A stretch of 64,000 nt of DNA from Megaleporinus macrocephalus (lineage: Eukaryota > Chordata > Actinopteri > Characiformes > Anostomidae). A program made the position numbers and the translations under genes. Under the pieces are notes generated by a model. That model saw only the letters and a list, made by a program, of their open reading frames with translations. It was not told the origin of the DNA and made no database searches. The DNA lies in the NCBI GenBank assembly GCA_021613375.1, contig CM038727.1, positions 5,274,564 through 5,338,563 of the forward strand. Direction: 5' to 3'. Shown piece after piece: positions 23,528 through 34,002 of this stretch (its first letter is position 1; the number at the start of each line of letters is the position of its first letter).

Positions 23528-24475
23528 CTGTGTACTTTATGCTCCTCCCTTTGCAAAGATAGCACCTCCAAGTCTTCTCCTATACTGCTTAATGGCACTA
23601 GAGAACACATGGCAAGTGATCTGAGACCATTCCTCCATACAGAACCTCTCCAGATCCTACAGATTTTGAGATGCAGGCTCAGTGACTCTCCTCTTCAGCT
23701 GTTTCCTCAGGTCAGAGGACCGGAATGACCACTGCACAACCTTGGGGTGTGCTCTGGATCATTGCCGCATCCAACCACAGCCCAGTTTGAGCTTCCTGGC
23801 TGAGACAGTCAGCTTTTGATTTCATATCTGCTGCTAGTTGATGGAGTCCAAGTAAACTGTCCAGGGCTTTTGGAAGGACAAACAGCCCCAGAAAATCACA
23901 GATCCACCAACATACTGCACAGCAGGGATGAAGGACTTTCCTGCATGGTCACCTTTGTCCACCTCTGGTGCTTGTTGCTCTCATCTGACTATAACAAGAT
24001 GGTCCCACTGAAAGGCTCAGAAGCACCTGGCAAACTGTAAGCACTTGAGTTTGTTGGCTATAGACAGCACATGCTTTCTTCTGGCAACCCTCCCAAACAA
24101 CTTGCGGTCATGTGGGCGGGGTCTTTATTGTAGTTTAGGAAGTGTTCTGACCCCAGGACGCACCAAAGGTCTGCAGCTCTTCAGCTGTGGTCGTCCTTGG
24201 AGATTCTTTTACTGCTTGAACCGTCCTTCTTCATCTGTGTGTGGTCAGTATAGACATGCATCCTCTTTGAAGCAGATTCTTAACATCTCCAGCTGCTCAA
24301 AGCTTCTAAGTTGTTGCCCTGATTATAGAAATGGAGGGTTTGAACTGCTCATCAACCATCACTTCTCATAGTGATTGATGGAATCTGGCCACGGTGTCAC
24401 ATAATATTTATCTATTTTTTTGGTGAAATGTTTTATTTCTCATATTTGAGTGCCACAGTTGTTGGCACCCCTTTA
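23528..24475 (-). pseudogene. Tc1-like element, minus strand, heavily decayed
   Basis: The right end has GCCACAGTTGTTGGCACCCC, a terminal-repeat-like motif of a fish Tc1 family. The left end has the matching late-transposase phrase (TTTGCAAAGATAGCACC and GGAATGGTCTCAGATCACTT read on the minus strand). Read on the minus strand the intervening order fits a transposase, but no long frame survives. The element lies between two pieces of a different mariner family (M1 and M2). A related fragment is at 20095-20260. Confidence 0.6.
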
Positions 24476-24482
24476 TTTAAAA

Positions 24483-24690
24483 CACAGTCAAGTCACATTA
24501 TTATGACCACTTGCTACTTTCGACAACACCAGTGCATGGGGGGCAGAGTTATGGTCTGGGGAACCTTTTCTGTGGCATTCTCTGGACCCACTCATCCATG
24601 TGGAAGACACTCCCAACCGATCTGGGTCTGAATTCATCCTTGCAGATTACGTACACCATACATGCTGATGGTCTTCTCTGGGGCGGATGG
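24483..24690 (+). pseudogene. Mariner/Tc1-like fragment M2
   Basis: Begins with the terminal motif CAGTCAAGTCACATTATTAT and jumps directly into mid-transposase: GGGCAGAGTTATGGTCTGGG translates to GRVMVWGTFS, the segment before the second catalytic aspartate. ACACCATACATGCTGATGGT follows, matching 23188-23225 of M1. Most of the N-terminal coding part is deleted. At about 24690 it is cut off by a LINE fragment on the other strand. Confidence 0.75.
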
Positions 24691-25020
24691 GATCATTGGG
24701 ACCTTTGGAATACCTCCAAAAGGAGGCGTCCAGGAGGCATCCTAACCAGATACCCGAACCACCTCAGCTGGTTCCTCTCGATGTGGAGGAGTAGCAGCTT
24801 GACTCTGAGCCTCCCCCGTATAATCGAGCTCCTCAACCTATCTCTAAGGGTGAGACCCTCGTTCTTTCGATCTCTACCCAAAGCTGGTGACCACAGGTGA
24901 GAGTAGGAACGTGGATTGACCAGTAAATCTAGAGCTTTGCCTTTTGGCTCAGCTCTCTCTTCACCAGGACGGACCGGTACAGAGCCGGCATCACCGCAGA
25001 CGCTCCGCCAATCCACCTGT
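24691..25020 (-). pseudogene. LINE reverse transcriptase C-terminal fragment
   Basis: The minus-strand frame 24693-25016 contains GLTLRDRLRSSIIRGRLRVK and LLLLHIERNQLRWFGYLVRM, followed by PPGRLLLEVFQ. This LLLHIERSQLRWFGHLIRMP-type motif is typical of the region after the polymerase domain in an abundant fish LINE. The fragment is about 105 codons, has no catalytic YADD-type motif, and joins the M2 mariner abruptly at 24690. It is a truncated, dead copy. I cannot decide the clade (RTE or L1-like) from this piece. Confidence 0.8.
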
Positions 25021-25379
25021 CAACCTAATGAAATGAAATGAAGGTTAAATGTAAGAGCATAGAACATTCCTGCCGTCCCCCCAGTGTCGTACTACAGTTT
25101 GGGAAGCACTGCTTTACAGGCAACACAGACTTTGCAGCAAATGTCAGTAGCAGATGTCCTGGCTATAATTTGTTGGGTTTATAATTAGTGTTTAACTGGC
25201 CAATAAACCGGGCCAGAGTTAAAGCCCCTTTAACGCGTCCTTTTACCCAGAAAGAGCAGCAATTAAGCGACAAGTGTTTACGCATGGATGCAAGCCAGAG
25301 TCCAAATCTCAGTGAAGTTCACACGGCAGTTTACCAGCAGCAGACCAAGTACAATCCCTGGGAGTTTATCATGCAGATG
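25021..25379. other. Non-coding segment
   Basis: Contains a short AATGAAATGAAATGAA run at 25027-25043. Nothing else recognised. The open frame 25188-25487 runs into the 250-bp repeat and shows no domain. Confidence 0.4.
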
Positions 25380-26244
25380 AGAACAGGGAATAGTACATTA
25401 CACATAAAGACATCTAGATTAGTTGGCCGTGTGCTGGATGTTCGCAATATCTCACTCAGACTCATCAGTCGTGCATACAATCACTGACCAAAGAAAAGAA
25501 ATAATCTTTAAATTGGCAACTTTACAGGAGAGGACAAAAACCGTCTTTACTTTCAATGTAAGTCAATGGAACCAGAATTTGTTCCAGTCTTATTTGGAAC
25601 TACAGTCCCTGGGAATTGACTGGGAGGGCTTATATGTGAACAGGAAATAGTACATTACACATAAAGACGTCTCGATTAGTTAGTCGTGTGCTGGATGTTA
25701 GAAATATCTCACTCAGACTCGTCAGACATGCATATTATCGCTGACCAAAGAAAAACAAGTCTCCAAATTGGGAACAGTCTTTACTTTCAATGTAAGTCAA
25801 TGGAACCAGGTGTCCAAACTTTTCTGGCGCAGCAGTACAAGTTCAATACCTGGAACATTATTATATGAGGGTTTATATGTGAACGTGTCTCATCAGACAT
25901 GCATATTATCGCTGACCAAAGAAAGAAGTATCTCCAAAATAGCAACAGTCTTTACTTTTAAGGTAAGTCTTTGGAACCAGAAGCAAGATTACTATGAGGG
26001 TTGTCTAGATGTCTAGATTAGTTAGTCGTGTGCTAGATGTTAGAAGTGACTAGTCATTCATGCATATTATCACTGACCAAAGAAATCAAGTCTCTCCAAA
26101 ATTAAATCTTTACAGGAGAGGACAAAAACCTTCTTTACTTTCAATGTAAGTCAATGGAACCAGACGTCCAAACTCTTCTGGAACAGCAGTACAAGTTCAA
26201 TACCTGGAACATTACTATGAGGGCTTATGTGTGAACAGGAAATA
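25380..26244 (+). repeat. About 250-bp tandem repeat, four diverged copies
   Basis: Repeated phrases are TACATTACACATAAAGAC, TTAGTCGTGTGCTGGATGTT, ATCACTGACCAAAGAAA and TCAATGTAAGTCAATGGAAC. They appear in this order at about 25380-25640, 25640-25880, 25880-26005 (shortened) and 26005-26244. The TCAATGTAAGTCAATGGAAC part also occurs at 25550 onward and, diverged, at 55590. Short frames (25423-26016) are by-products. Confidence 0.85.
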
Positions 26245-26480
26245 ACGTTACCCAGATGACATCCTGAGCTAGGAGACCTTTTAAGCATGCAACCACAGCA
26301 CAGTGTGCTATACTATGATTCAGCTGGAGTCGCGGATGAATTGAAAGCTTTTAATGAATAGTTTACAGTGGTGGTCTAGTGTTAAGGGATGTTGGTAAGT
26401 TGGTGGATGTAATGAGTCCTAAACACTTGTGTACAGAAACTGCTACGATCAGTAAGTACTGAGATTTTATGAGTTTTTAT
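26245..26480 (+). repeat. Dispersed repeat X, uninterrupted copy
   Basis: Matches the two flanks of the hAT-like element at 16444-17049 and reads straight through the insertion point (CTTTTAATGAATAGTTTACA). It serves as an empty-site comparison. Confidence 0.6.
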
Positions 26481-26549
26481 GAGAGAAGAAAGTGATTGTA
26501 TTTCAGGGTTTGAACATAAAATGTGCTCAGGTTATAACGTTGAGTCTTG

Positions 26550-27990
26550 AAGGCAGCATAAGCCTGAACTAACACAGAGGTCCCGCCCCCAATCTGAAAG
26601 GGAGGCTTTGACTGGTTGACCTAATGAATTTGACGAGTTTGATAAGCTACAGCTGTCCTGTCACTACTGCTGCCTTCAAGTCGTGATGGTAATATCATAT
26701 TTCTGAGATAAACTCCACCACAATGTCGTATTTACTTGCTGGAAACTTGGATTTTTTTCCATAAGGCCCAACTTTCCCAGGTGGGGGTGTGTCAGTAACA
26801 CAAAACGTTGCGGTGGCTGCCGGTATGGATGCTACTCTTACAGTACACACTAATAGATTTGAGCTTATTAGTGTATATTAACTGTTCAGCTCAAGCTTGT
26901 ATATCGTTTGTGGACAACTTGGACTGAAGTTGATGAACAAGAGCAACAAAGATACTCAGTAGAGCCCAGAAAGTGTAGCCTCGTCCACAGATATTGATCG
27001 TGTTCAGGTATTTTGCTGTTGTTTAGGTACATAATCCACCTGTTTCAGTGCATTCAGTCTATAAACAAGCTGCATCACGAAACAAGGCGAAATAAAACAT
27101 TTTGGATGATACAAAATGAAAGTGAACCCAAAGCGAGATTTCTCATGGTGTCTATTTTCAGTCCACCAAAAACCACTTAAAGGCATATCATGCTGTAATC
27201 GTGGGTGCCATGAGTAAGAATTTATGAGGACCACTTGAAGGCTGCTTGAGCCTGAACTATCACAGAGGTCCTGCCTCCAAGCTGAAAGGGAGGCTTTGAC
27301 TGGTTGACCTAATGAATTTGACGACTTTGATAAGCTACAGCTGTCCTGTCACTACTGCTGCCTTGAAGTCGTGATGGAAATATGATATTTCTGAGATAAA
27401 CTCCACCGCAATGTTGTATTTACTAGCTGGAAACTTGGATTTTTTTCCATAAGCCCCAGCTTTCCCTGGCAGGGGTGTCAGTAACACAAAATGTTGTGGT
27501 GGCTGTCGGTATGGATGCTACTCTTACAGTACACACTAATAGATTTGAGCTTATTAGTGCATGTTAACTGTACAGCTCAAGCTTGTATACCTTTTGTGGA
27601 CAACTTGGACTTGGACAAAGATACTCAGTAGAGCCCGGAAAGTGTAGCCTCGTCCACAGATATTGATCGTGTTCTGGTATTTTGGTGTTGTTTAGGTACA
27701 TAATCCACCTGTTTCAGTGCATTCAGTCTAGAAACAAGCTGCATCACGAAACAAGGCGAAATAAAACATTTTGGATGATACAAAATGAAAGTGAAACCAA
27801 AGCGAGATTTTTCATGGTGTCTATTTTCAGTCCACCAAAAACCACTTAAAGGCATATCATGCTGTAATCGTGGGTGCCATGAGTAAGAATTTATGAGGAC
27901 CACTTGAAGGCTGCTTGAGCCTGAACTATCACAGAGGTCCTGCCTCCAAGCTGAAAGGGAGGCTTTGACTGGTTGACCTGCTGAGTTTGA
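26550..27990 (+). repeat. Tandem duplication, period about 670-690 bp, 2.1 copies
   Basis: The landmark AGGCTTTGACTGGTTGACCT occurs at 26603, 27291 and 27960, giving spacings of 688 and 669 bp. The copies are nearly identical, including AAAACCACTTAAAGGCATAT. Each full copy carries the same minus-strand open frame (27004-27234 and 27625-27903, starting MVLINSYSWHPRLQHDMPLS), which I do not recognise. A frame copied along with its surroundings is not evidence of coding. The third copy stops after about 85 bp. Confidence 0.95.
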
Positions 27991-28109
27991 CTGTTTGTGT
28001 CTCCATATAAGAAGCTCATGAACCTCGTTATTGCCTTAGTTTGCTAAGTCTTAGCCACAGATATCCTTAGTGTCTTAGCCGGGATTCTGCCAGATGCATT
28101 CCGATTGGC
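27991..28109. other. Short single-copy stretch
   Basis: Ordinary sequence with no feature recognised. Confidence 0.4.
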
Positions 28110-28345
28110 TGCCTCGTGTACATCAGGTCAATTCAAGTTGATTTGTGTAGCGCTTTTTACATCGATGTTGTCTCAAAGCAGCTTTACAGAAGCTTTGAAA
28201 ACAGACAGTTACAACATATATCTCCCAGTGAGCAAGCCAGAGGCAACAGTGGCGAGGAAACCTACCTTAGACTGGAGGAAGAAACCTTAGGAGGAACCAA
28301 GATCTACAAGGGGAGACCCGTCCTCCTCTGGTCAAACAGTATTTA
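28110..28345 (-). repeat. Common fish dispersed repeat (AAGCAGCTTTACAGA type)
   Basis: TGTAGCGCTTTTTACATCGA, CTCAAAGCAGCTTTACAGAA, GAGCAAGCCAGAGGCAACAG and GAAGAAACCTTAGGAGGAAC are consecutive landmarks of a very common teleost repeat, probably a retroelement 3' region inserted in reverse. Strand is inferred. Frames 28105-28346 are incidental. Confidence 0.65.
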
Positions 28346-29062
28346 GAGTTTAATAAACTAAACACCAAAGAAAAGAGTCTCTGTTTGAAATCTGGATAAC
28401 AAAGCTTTAGAAGGTGCACAGGTAGAGGCAGTCTCTGACTGAGGCAGTCTCTTACTCTGAGTCTTTATGTAAAGTGGGCGTCTGGATGGCACAGTGATGA
28501 AACTAAGGGTGTAGCAGTTCAAGCACAAATGGACAGGAGAGCTGGCTGATGATGGGTAGGGAGGAGGCCCTGATGGTCAGTCCTCCAACAGAGTTCAACA
28601 GACGGGAGGACAGTCATTACCTCAGGAAGAGTAAAGAGAGAAAGAATGCACTTCTGAATCAGTGTTTTGCTGTTCCAGCTAAGCTCAGCCTAGTGAAGAG
28701 AGGTCTCAGCCACAGAGGCTACATCCATTATATAGTTCTGTGTTTCCCGAAGGCCGTAAGCTGCTCCATTTTCAAGATTGCCTCCTTTTATACGTCAAGC
28801 CAAATAACTGGCCTGTGATTGGTCAATTGGCAGGTCAGTGAAAATGTTTTTTTTTTTCTTGCAGCGATTTTGGGCCAAATTAAGTAGCCACCAGGTGAGA
28901 GACACCAGTGAACTGGCACTGCATTGCTACTGTTGAGCAGCTGGCATTTAGCTGCACGGACGAGTTTCCTCCTGAAGTGCCCAACAATGATGTTTGGAGG
29001 TGAGTACATGAGGAACGTATGTTGTGGACAGCCAATTAGAGTGACGCTGGCAAGATTGTCCT
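28346..29062. other. Non-coding segment
   Basis: No domain in the frames at 28549-29009. 28847-28865 is a T-run followed by CTTGCAG, a chance splice-acceptor-like string; the sequence after it has no extended frame. Confidence 0.4.
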
Positions 29063-30259
29063 ACTAAAGGGAACCCCGGCTGGTAATACTTATAAACCTT
29101 AATATGGTTTAAAGACTCTAAATTGTAAAAAAAATCACAAAAAGTTACAGATTTATTTATAAATTAACGCTTTTATTATAAATATTCAACATATGGACGT
29201 AGCCATTATTACTGGTACGCAATGCCTGCTGGGTAGATGAGGTCAGATGGTTTCAGGTCTAAACTGGACTGTGGTGTGAAGGAGTGAGTGTTAGTTACTA
29301 ATCTAGCTTAAAGAAAACCATGTACATTGTGTTGTTGATGTAGTTCCAGTGAAAGGCAGTGTGAAGACTGATATTAGTCTAAACAGCTTCACAAACATAA
29401 ACAAGGAGAATAGTTAGTGAAGCAGCGTGTGGACCAACACAGCCACCCAAAGACCCCCGCTCTGCTCTCCTCACTTCAGTCTGGATGAGTTTGAGTGGTT
29501 CAGTAGACCACCACTGGTGAGAGACTTGACGGAGGCTGTTGATTTTAAGCGTAGACTAAAACACAATGCAGTGCCACAGTTTCCCCACACAGGAAGTCCA
29601 GAAGCTCCAGATTATGGAGAACCGCGAGAAGAACCGTGAACGTGAACATGATCTGGATTCTCTCCTGAGAACGTTTAGCGTTAGCGTCAGCTGCTTCTCC
29701 TGGTTTGTGGATCCTGAAGGTGAAAGTCCAGTCTTAGTAGTGAACATACTACTTCACTAATAAAGGAGTGTGAAGCTCAGAGACACTCCCGTTCAGTGTA
29801 TCTAGCTGTTTACTGAGTGTGAATGTTTCCTGCTAGAAAGCGGAGCTCCTTTAACAGACACTCTCCTTCTCCGTCAACACCAACACACAGTTTCACAACA
29901 ACTCCAGCACGGTGTCACTCTCTCCTCCACCCTCTCTGTTCACCATTTACACTAACGTGGTGTGTGATGTCCCCGCTGATGTCAGAAATGTTGAGTTCTA
30001 GCTCAAACTGTAAAGACTGAACAGTAGCATGTTTAGCTAGCTAGCTGTGCTCAAGCGCAACAGCCGGTTACTGCAACCATTTGACGTCACTACCCGCTGA
30101 TCACGTCAGTAGATACAACAATGGAGACCAACGTGCAGCAGATTTTACACAAAATCTAATAAATCTGATACTTTTTGTTATTTTTAACGTATCTTAATAG
30201 TTCAGAGTCATTACATTATAGTAAGGCTTACAAGTGTTACAACCAGGGTTCCCTTTAAG
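29063..30259. mobile_element. 1.2-kb DNA transposon with about 100-bp inverted ends, non-autonomous
   Basis: 29063-29165 starts ACTAAAGGGAACCCCGGCTG and continues GGTAATACTTATAAACCTTA, ending in AAAAAGTTACAGATTTATT. Its inverted counterpart is 30150-30259 (reverse complement TCTTAAAGGGAACCCTGGTT, then GTAACACTTGTAAGCCTTAC, then AAAAAGTATCAGATTTATT). Order and spacing match over about 100 bp, with roughly 25 percent mismatch by eye. The interior has only short frames (29427-29760) without a recognisable transposase, so it would be non-autonomous. I cannot identify a clear target duplication. Family unknown. Confidence 0.65.
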
Positions 30260-31120
30260 ATGTGTTGCACTGTGGTCGGATCCCCAGCTCTGCAGACGGA
30301 CGCTCCTCTCCCGATGGGCTCCCTGAATCTCAGCGAGTCGTGATGGAGCGACCGTCCCCCTCCCGTTCTCTCGGAGTTGCCCCGGCTGGTTTTATTTAGA
30401 CCCTGCAGCGCGAGCCGGAGCCGCAGGAGTGGAAGATCCCCCGTAGTTGTTGCCGGCTGACTCAGCGCGTGGGCCTGCAGAGAGGGAGCGAGGGAGACGC
30501 GCGGACTCCTGGGCGAGGTGACCCTCACCCACCACTTTAATGCGCAGGACGAGCGAGAGCATTCGATTTCCACTCCACCCTCCTCCACGCGCCGCTCTGG
30601 AAGAGGAACTTGAGAGCCTGGAACGAGGTGGGTGGAGGACGTAGTCAGACACGGCTCTCTGAAGTCCTGCGCCAGAAGAAGAAGGAGAAGAAGGAGAAGA
30701 AGTAGAAGATGCGCCACCTTTGCCGTTGAGCCCATGAGGAAGATGACCAGAGCCGGGCTGTTAGTTTTTTCTTTTTTTTATTTCTCTGCTCCCTCAAACG
30801 GACTGCGGAGGCCAGAGAGTTTCCACCATCGTAGGCCTAAACATAACCAAAGGTTGGCTTGAAGTTTCTGCGCACCGATCTGAAGTGCCGCCTCCTCCTC
30901 CTCCCCGAGCACGCTCGCTTCAAATCCCGGGAGGACGACACTTGCAAGAACATGGGTGGATATAGCTGGTAGCTCAAGGCACTTCCCAGCATCAATATCC
31001 TCTCTGAGTTATGAATCCCATCCATCCATCCACGGTGCAGGAGTGATGAAGAGATGTATTCTCAGTGCATGAATAATAGCGCTCCAGCGACGCATAAGAG
31101 TCGGGAATGTCGCAATATTA
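30260..31120. promoter_or_regulatory. CpG-rich island-like segment, possible promoter
   Basis: 30270-30660 contains about 35 CpG dinucleotides by eye, far denser than its AT-rich surroundings, and 30865-30950 is also CpG-rich. It is single-copy looking apart from a short GAA/GAG trinucleotide run at 30671-30705. In fish such islands often overlap promoters or first exons. That role here is inference, supported only by the adjacent open stretch at 30529-30735. Confidence 0.4.
30529..30735 (-). CDS. Candidate first coding exon (signal-peptide-like), uncertain
   Basis: The minus strand has an ATG at 30735 (MGSTAKVAHL), then a run of 12 leucines ending in AQDF. This would work as a secretion signal. 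The open frame continues to VEEGGVEIECSRSS and CALKWW, and at that point the sequence reads TGGTGG|GTGAGG, a good splice-donor match at 30528, giving 69 codons ending in phase 0. The EGGVEIEC...LKWW spacing is faintly reminiscent of the B-to-C strand cysteine and tryptophan of an immunoglobulin V domain, but too little is present to claim that. Against it: the leucines come from a CTT/CTC microsatellite, and the frame stays open past the donor to 30211 by chance. No next exon was recognised. Confidence 0.2.
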
Positions 31121-31194
31121 CAGGGTTTAGAACATCAACAGCCACTTTTCCCCCCCGCCAGGCGAGTCTTTCATATACATGATGTGGGTTTTTT

Positions 31195-31317
31195 GGGGTG
31201 TCCTACAAGTCTACGATGAAGAACCCATCAGTCCTCTCGAAAGCGGCAGAACCGGGCCGAGCCGGGAAGAATTGTGAAGTTGCGAGGAGCTGGGCCGGAT
31301 AATGCATCGTGCATAGA

Positions 31318-31357
<40 letters not shown>

Positions 31358-31399
31358 TAGATAGGTAGATAGGCAACAAGAAAGACAGACAGACAGACT

Positions 31400-31476
<77 letters not shown>

Positions 31477-31616
31477 GCAGACAGATAGATAGATAGATAG
31501 GGGTGTCCTACAACTCCACACTGAAGAACCCAGCGGTCCTCTCGGACGTGGCAGGACCGGGAAGATTTGTGAAGTTGCGCCAGATAATGCATCGTGCAGC
31601 AGCCTAAACGCCTTTG

Positions 31617-31682
<66 letters not shown>

Positions 31683-31712
31683 TAGGCAACAAGAAAGACA
31701 GACAGACAGACC

Positions 31713-31790
<78 letters not shown>

Positions 31791-31990
31791 TAGGCAAATA
31801 GGCAACAAGAAAGACAGACAGACCGATAGATAGATAGATAGATAGACACACTCCACACTGAAGAACCTAGTGGTCCTCTCGGATGCGGCAGGACCGGGCC
31901 GGGCTGAGAAGATTTGTGAAGTTGCGAGGAGCTGCGGCGGATAATGCATCGTGCAGCAGCCTAAAACGCCTTTGGCTGTCAGGGAGCAAG
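31195..31990 (+). repeat. Composite GATA/GACA repeat, three tandem copies
   Basis: A unit made of flanking sequence (GGGGTGTCCTACA, TGAAGAACCCATCAGTCCTC, GATAATGCATCGTGCA) plus (GATA)n, (GACA)n, GGCAACAAGAAAGACAGAC and more (GATA)n occurs from 31195, from 31500 and, shortened, from 31851. Spacings are about 305 and 337 bp. The minus-strand frames here (31203-31949, 31228-31851) read [11 protein letters not shown] and are microsatellite artefacts. Confidence 0.95.
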
Positions 31991-32409
31991 GTCAGTGGAG
32001 CTGAGTACCGCTCCCCGTGTCACCACGCTCCCTTTAGTGCGGTGTGCCGAGGGCCCAGGGGAAGGTGCCCTAATTAGTGCCTGTATGGAACTTAGGTGGG
32101 GTCATGGCCCTGTCAGGGTTGGGAGGGGGAGGGGGCGATGTGGGTGGGGGGGTATGGTGGGCAGTGTGTCCTTGGGAGAGACAGACTGTCACAATGTAAA
32201 GGCCTTGGTGTGAGAAATATGGAGAATAGAGGTGCTTAATTAACAGCTGAGAAATGTGACGTGACACCCACAAGGACCCTGAAGGAGAGCACAGAAAGTG
32301 GAGGTGGGGGGGGGGGGGTGGTGGTCTTACTAATCCCACACAATGCAAAGCATGCAAAGGAGGTAGATGTTAAAAATCAGCTTTCAATAGAAGTTCTGTA
32401 AATGTGGGC
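31991..32409. other. G-rich single-copy stretch
   Basis: Non-coding. Contains GGGAGGGGGAGGGGGCGATG near 32120 and a 13-G run at about 32303-32315. No gene recognised. Confidence 0.5.
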
Positions 32410-32491
<82 letters not shown>

Positions 32492-32797
32492 ACAGACAGA
32501 CAGATAGACAGACAGACAGACACAGATAGACAGACAGACAGACAGACACAGATAGACAGAAAGACAGACAGACAGACACAGATAGACAGACAGACAGACA
32601 GATAGGTAGATCGACAGACAGATAGACAGACAGACATACAGATAGACAGACAGACAGACAGACAGACACAGACAGACAGACAGATAGGTAGATCGACAGA
32701 AAGACAGATAGATAGACAGACAGACAGATAGGTAGATCGACAGACAGACAGATAGATATATAGATTGGCAGATAGATAGACAGATAGATAGACAAAA

Positions 32798-32884
<87 letters not shown>

Positions 32885-32893
32885 CAGATAGAC

Positions 32894-32938
<45 letters not shown>
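32410..32938 (+). repeat. (GATA)n / (GACA)n microsatellite
   Basis: About 530 bp of GATA and GACA tetranucleotides in alternating blocks, with CACAGATA and GGTAGATC interruptions that themselves recur. All three minus-strand frames stay open for that reason only. Confidence 0.98.
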
Positions 32939-33008
32939 TTCCTTAATGCTTGTTGCACAACAAAATAATAAAGTCCAGTTCCAAACAGAGCTCACAAATA
33001 AGACAACA

Positions 33009-33009
33009 A

Positions 33010-33056
<47 letters not shown>

Positions 33057-33060
33057 ATAG
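33009..33060 (+). repeat. (AAAT)n microsatellite
   Basis: Thirteen uninterrupted AAAT-type tetranucleotides. Confidence 0.97.
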
Positions 33061-33689
33061 TGTAAGAATATAATAGAATATAAGCTCAATTGCACATATT
33101 CCGGGAAACGCTGAGAGGCAGTGGGCGTAAGTAATGAAGGTAATAAATATGATAATATATAGAAACATATATGATGCATAAGAACCTATCAGCCGCTGAT
33201 ATGAAAACATATAAACAAGAATAAACAGACCGTTTACTCACTACAGCACACTCTTAGACAACTGTTCACTTGTTTTCATACCAGCGGCACCTTAATCAGA
33301 TTCTTGTCACTTGTTATTTTGAAGAATACTGGTTTCTGTATATGTGAAGGTTCTTAGCTGTACAGCAGTCACCTTCTTACATAAAACACATGCACCAAAT
33401 TACATGACGCAGATTTGCGTAGTACTCTGAGCATCTACATGACAGCTGAATACTCAACAGCATTCAGGCAGAAGGTAACGTGCAATAAGCCAGCAGTGAA
33501 TCAGGAGTATTAGAACTATATGTTTGGTTCAGATCATACCCTCCATGTGTAAACTGGCTGAAAGCGTGATGGGCCGGCTTTGGCCAACGTTTAAACAACG
33601 TAGAGATTTGAGGTTCTTTTTTTTGGCCGACTTGAATTTCACCTGATTTCAACCTTGAACTCATGAGGTCATATTCAGCATGAGGTCAG
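33061..33689. other. Non-coding AT-rich segment
   Basis: No sustained open frame and no repeat recognised. Confidence 0.45.
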
Positions 33690-34002
33690 CTGTGAGGGGC
33701 AGGCGTGGGCTGTAGGTTAGGGAGCCAGCTTTGTGAATGGAAGGTCGCTGATTGGATGCCCTGAACCAACAGGATGTGACTGAAGTGCCCTTGAGCAAGG
33801 CATCTAACCACCCAACTGCTCCCCAGGCACTGTGGATAGGGCTGCCCACCGCTCCGGGCAAGAGTACAGCGAATGTACTGTAATGTGTATGTTCACTGGT
33901 GCGTGTGTGTGTATGTGTGTGTATGTGTGTGTATGTGGGTGTATGTCACTGCGTGGATGGGATCACAATGTGGAGGTCAAATTCTTTTCTGTGCAAACAC
34001 AA
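33690..34002 (+). mobile_element. tRNA-type SINE, diverged
   Basis: GTGGGCTGTAGGTTAGGGAG and GGAAGGTCGCTGATTGGATG occupy the positions expected for the A-box and B-box internal promoter of a tRNA-derived SINE. They are followed by TGCCCTTGAGCAAGGCATCT, AACTGCTCCCCAGGCACTGT and GGGCTGCCCACCGCTC, the conserved body of an abundant fish SINE family. A GT-rich stretch (33900-33945) and a CACTGCGTGGATGGG tail follow. The B-box is degraded, so this copy is probably not transcribed. The family also appears to be the source of the array at 45360-46320. Confidence 0.65.

Noticed and set aside
18169..25016. Active LINE or transposon genes
   Set aside because: Every reverse transcriptase and transposase piece is truncated or frameshifted; none retains all catalytic residues in one frame.
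28840..29010. Possible exon: T-run plus CTTGCAG acceptor and GGAGGTGAGT donor
   Set aside because: The enclosed sequence has stops in all frames within 24 codons and no recognisable peptide.
31203..32995. YLSIYLS-type minus-strand ORFs resembling membrane proteins
   Set aside because: Direct translation of (GATA)n/(GACA)n complement.
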